From the NCBI GenBank assembly GCA_964398805.1, contig CAYNNI010000064.1:1-13589 (forward strand): DNA of 13,589 bases. The letters are read 5' to 3'. Below are positions 13,061 through 13,589 of the stretch, in pieces. The position numbers and the translations under genes were made by a program. The stretch is from CAISDH01 sp964398805. GTDB lineage: Archaea > Micrarchaeota > Micrarchaeia > Micrarchaeales > Micrarchaeaceae. The notes beneath the pieces were generated by a model that made no database searches, was not told the DNA's origin, and saw only the letters and a program-made list of their open reading frames with translations. Within the stretch, counting starts at the first letter, position 1. Each line of letters begins with the position of its first letter.

Positions 13061-13589
13061 CGTCATCGATGCGCATAAACATAGGCCCGATACATCCCAG
13101 CACTCACGGCGTGCTGAGGCTGGTGGTGTATGTGGACGGCGACACGATAGAGCACATAGAGCCCCATGTGGGCTTCCTGCACCGCGGAGTCGAGAAGCTG
13201 ATGGAGAACAGGATATACATGCAGAGCCCTGCATACGCTGAGAAGCTGGACTACGTCGCGCCCCTCAGCTGGGACGATCTCTACGTAGCTGCCGTAGAGC
13301 AGGCTACAGGCACAGAGGTAAAGGAGAGGGCGCAGTACCTACGCGTCGCCATGCTCGAGCTCCAGAGGATTGCAAGCCACTTGCTGTGGCTCGGCACGTT
13401 CTGCAACGACCTCGGCCAGCTCTTCACCATATTCATGTGGGCTTTCAGGGAGCGCGCAATGGTGATGAAGCTTCTGGAGGATGCTTCCGGAGGCAGGATG
13501 TTCCACGTAAACCTGCGGCTGGGCGGGTTCCAGCGGCAGGCTCCCCCCGACTTCGCGGAGAGGGCATATGCGCTCGCAGACCATCTCGA
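13057..13589 (+). CDS. nuoD: complex I subunit D (NuoD, 49-kDa type), N-terminal part
   Basis: Forms the quinone-reducing pocket of complex I together with NuoB. The gene is cut by the right edge after 177 codons of an expected 370-400. Seen: G-P-I-H-P-S-T-H-G-V-L-R at 10-21, H-x-G-F-L-H-R-G-V-E-K-like block at 37-47, K-L-D-Y at 63-66, R-I-A-S-H-L at 104-109, and R-M-F-H-V-N-L-R-L-G-G at 148-158. H17, Y66 and D118 correspond by a constant offset of 21 to His38, Tyr87 and Asp139 of the Thermus Nqo4 quinone pocket, so the quinone-binding chemistry appears intact. The hydrogenase-type metal cysteines are absent in the visible part, which separates it from energy-converting hydrogenases. GTG 13057 overlaps the nuoC TGA (GTGA) and has a strong ribosome binding site. 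Confidence 0.95.
   Translation, partial: MTSSMRINIGPIHPSTHGVLRLVVYVDGDTIEHIEPHVGFLHRGVEKLMENRIYMQSPAYAEKLDYVAPLSWDDLYVAAVEQATGTEVKERAQYLRVAMLELQRIASHLLWLGTFCNDLGQLFTIFMWAFRERAMVMKLLEDASGGRMFHVNLRLGGFQRQAPPDFAERAYALADHL

Overview
The window reads as archaeal chromosome. It carries an archaea-specific tRNA methyltransferase (aTrm56), an archaeal-type D-aminoacyl-tRNA deacylase (DtdA), an Lhr2-type helicase, TATA boxes placed for leaderless transcripts, GGTG-type ribosome binding sites and heavy use of ATA and AGG/AGA codons. The DNA is moderately GC-rich (mid-50s % by eye, not computed). Bacterial-type gyrase together with an energy-conserving complex I fits Thermoplasmatota-like or Micrarchaeota-like archaea, but I cannot fix the lineage from sequence alone. 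Nearly every base is coding, and spacers are 0-106 bp.

Left part (1-5573): a truncated minus-strand gene for the radical SAM enzyme of the AmmeMemoRadiSam set is divergent from prs (PRPP synthase). The 74-bp gap holds one TATA box per direction, each 27-28 bp from its start codon. Next come gyrB and gyrA, overlapping by one base, together encoding a complete DNA gyrase with all active-site elements and a GyrA box.

Middle part (5574-11705): a plus-strand gene for a divergent aTrm56 has no usual start codon; its best start is an ATA behind a GGTG-type site. It meets, stop codon against stop codon, a minus-strand unit that is transcribed dtdA, then a large secreted repeat protein with a C-terminal membrane anchor, then the lhr-type helicase. 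The three are overlapping or 8 bp apart, so they look like one operon although their roles differ.

Right part (11706-13589): a 54-bp divergent promoter region leads into nuoA-nuoB-nuoC-nuoD, the start of a complex I operon cut by the window end. The genes overlap by 8, 56 and 4 bases. NuoB keeps the N2 cluster cysteines and NuoD the quinone-pocket His, Tyr and Asp. NuoA has lost one of a pair of normally conserved membrane acidic residues.

I see no CRISPR array, insertion sequence, tRNA or rRNA, and no clear new multi-gene system. The most unusual items are the start codon and eroded motifs of the aTrm56 gene, and the surface protein set between two RNA-related genes.
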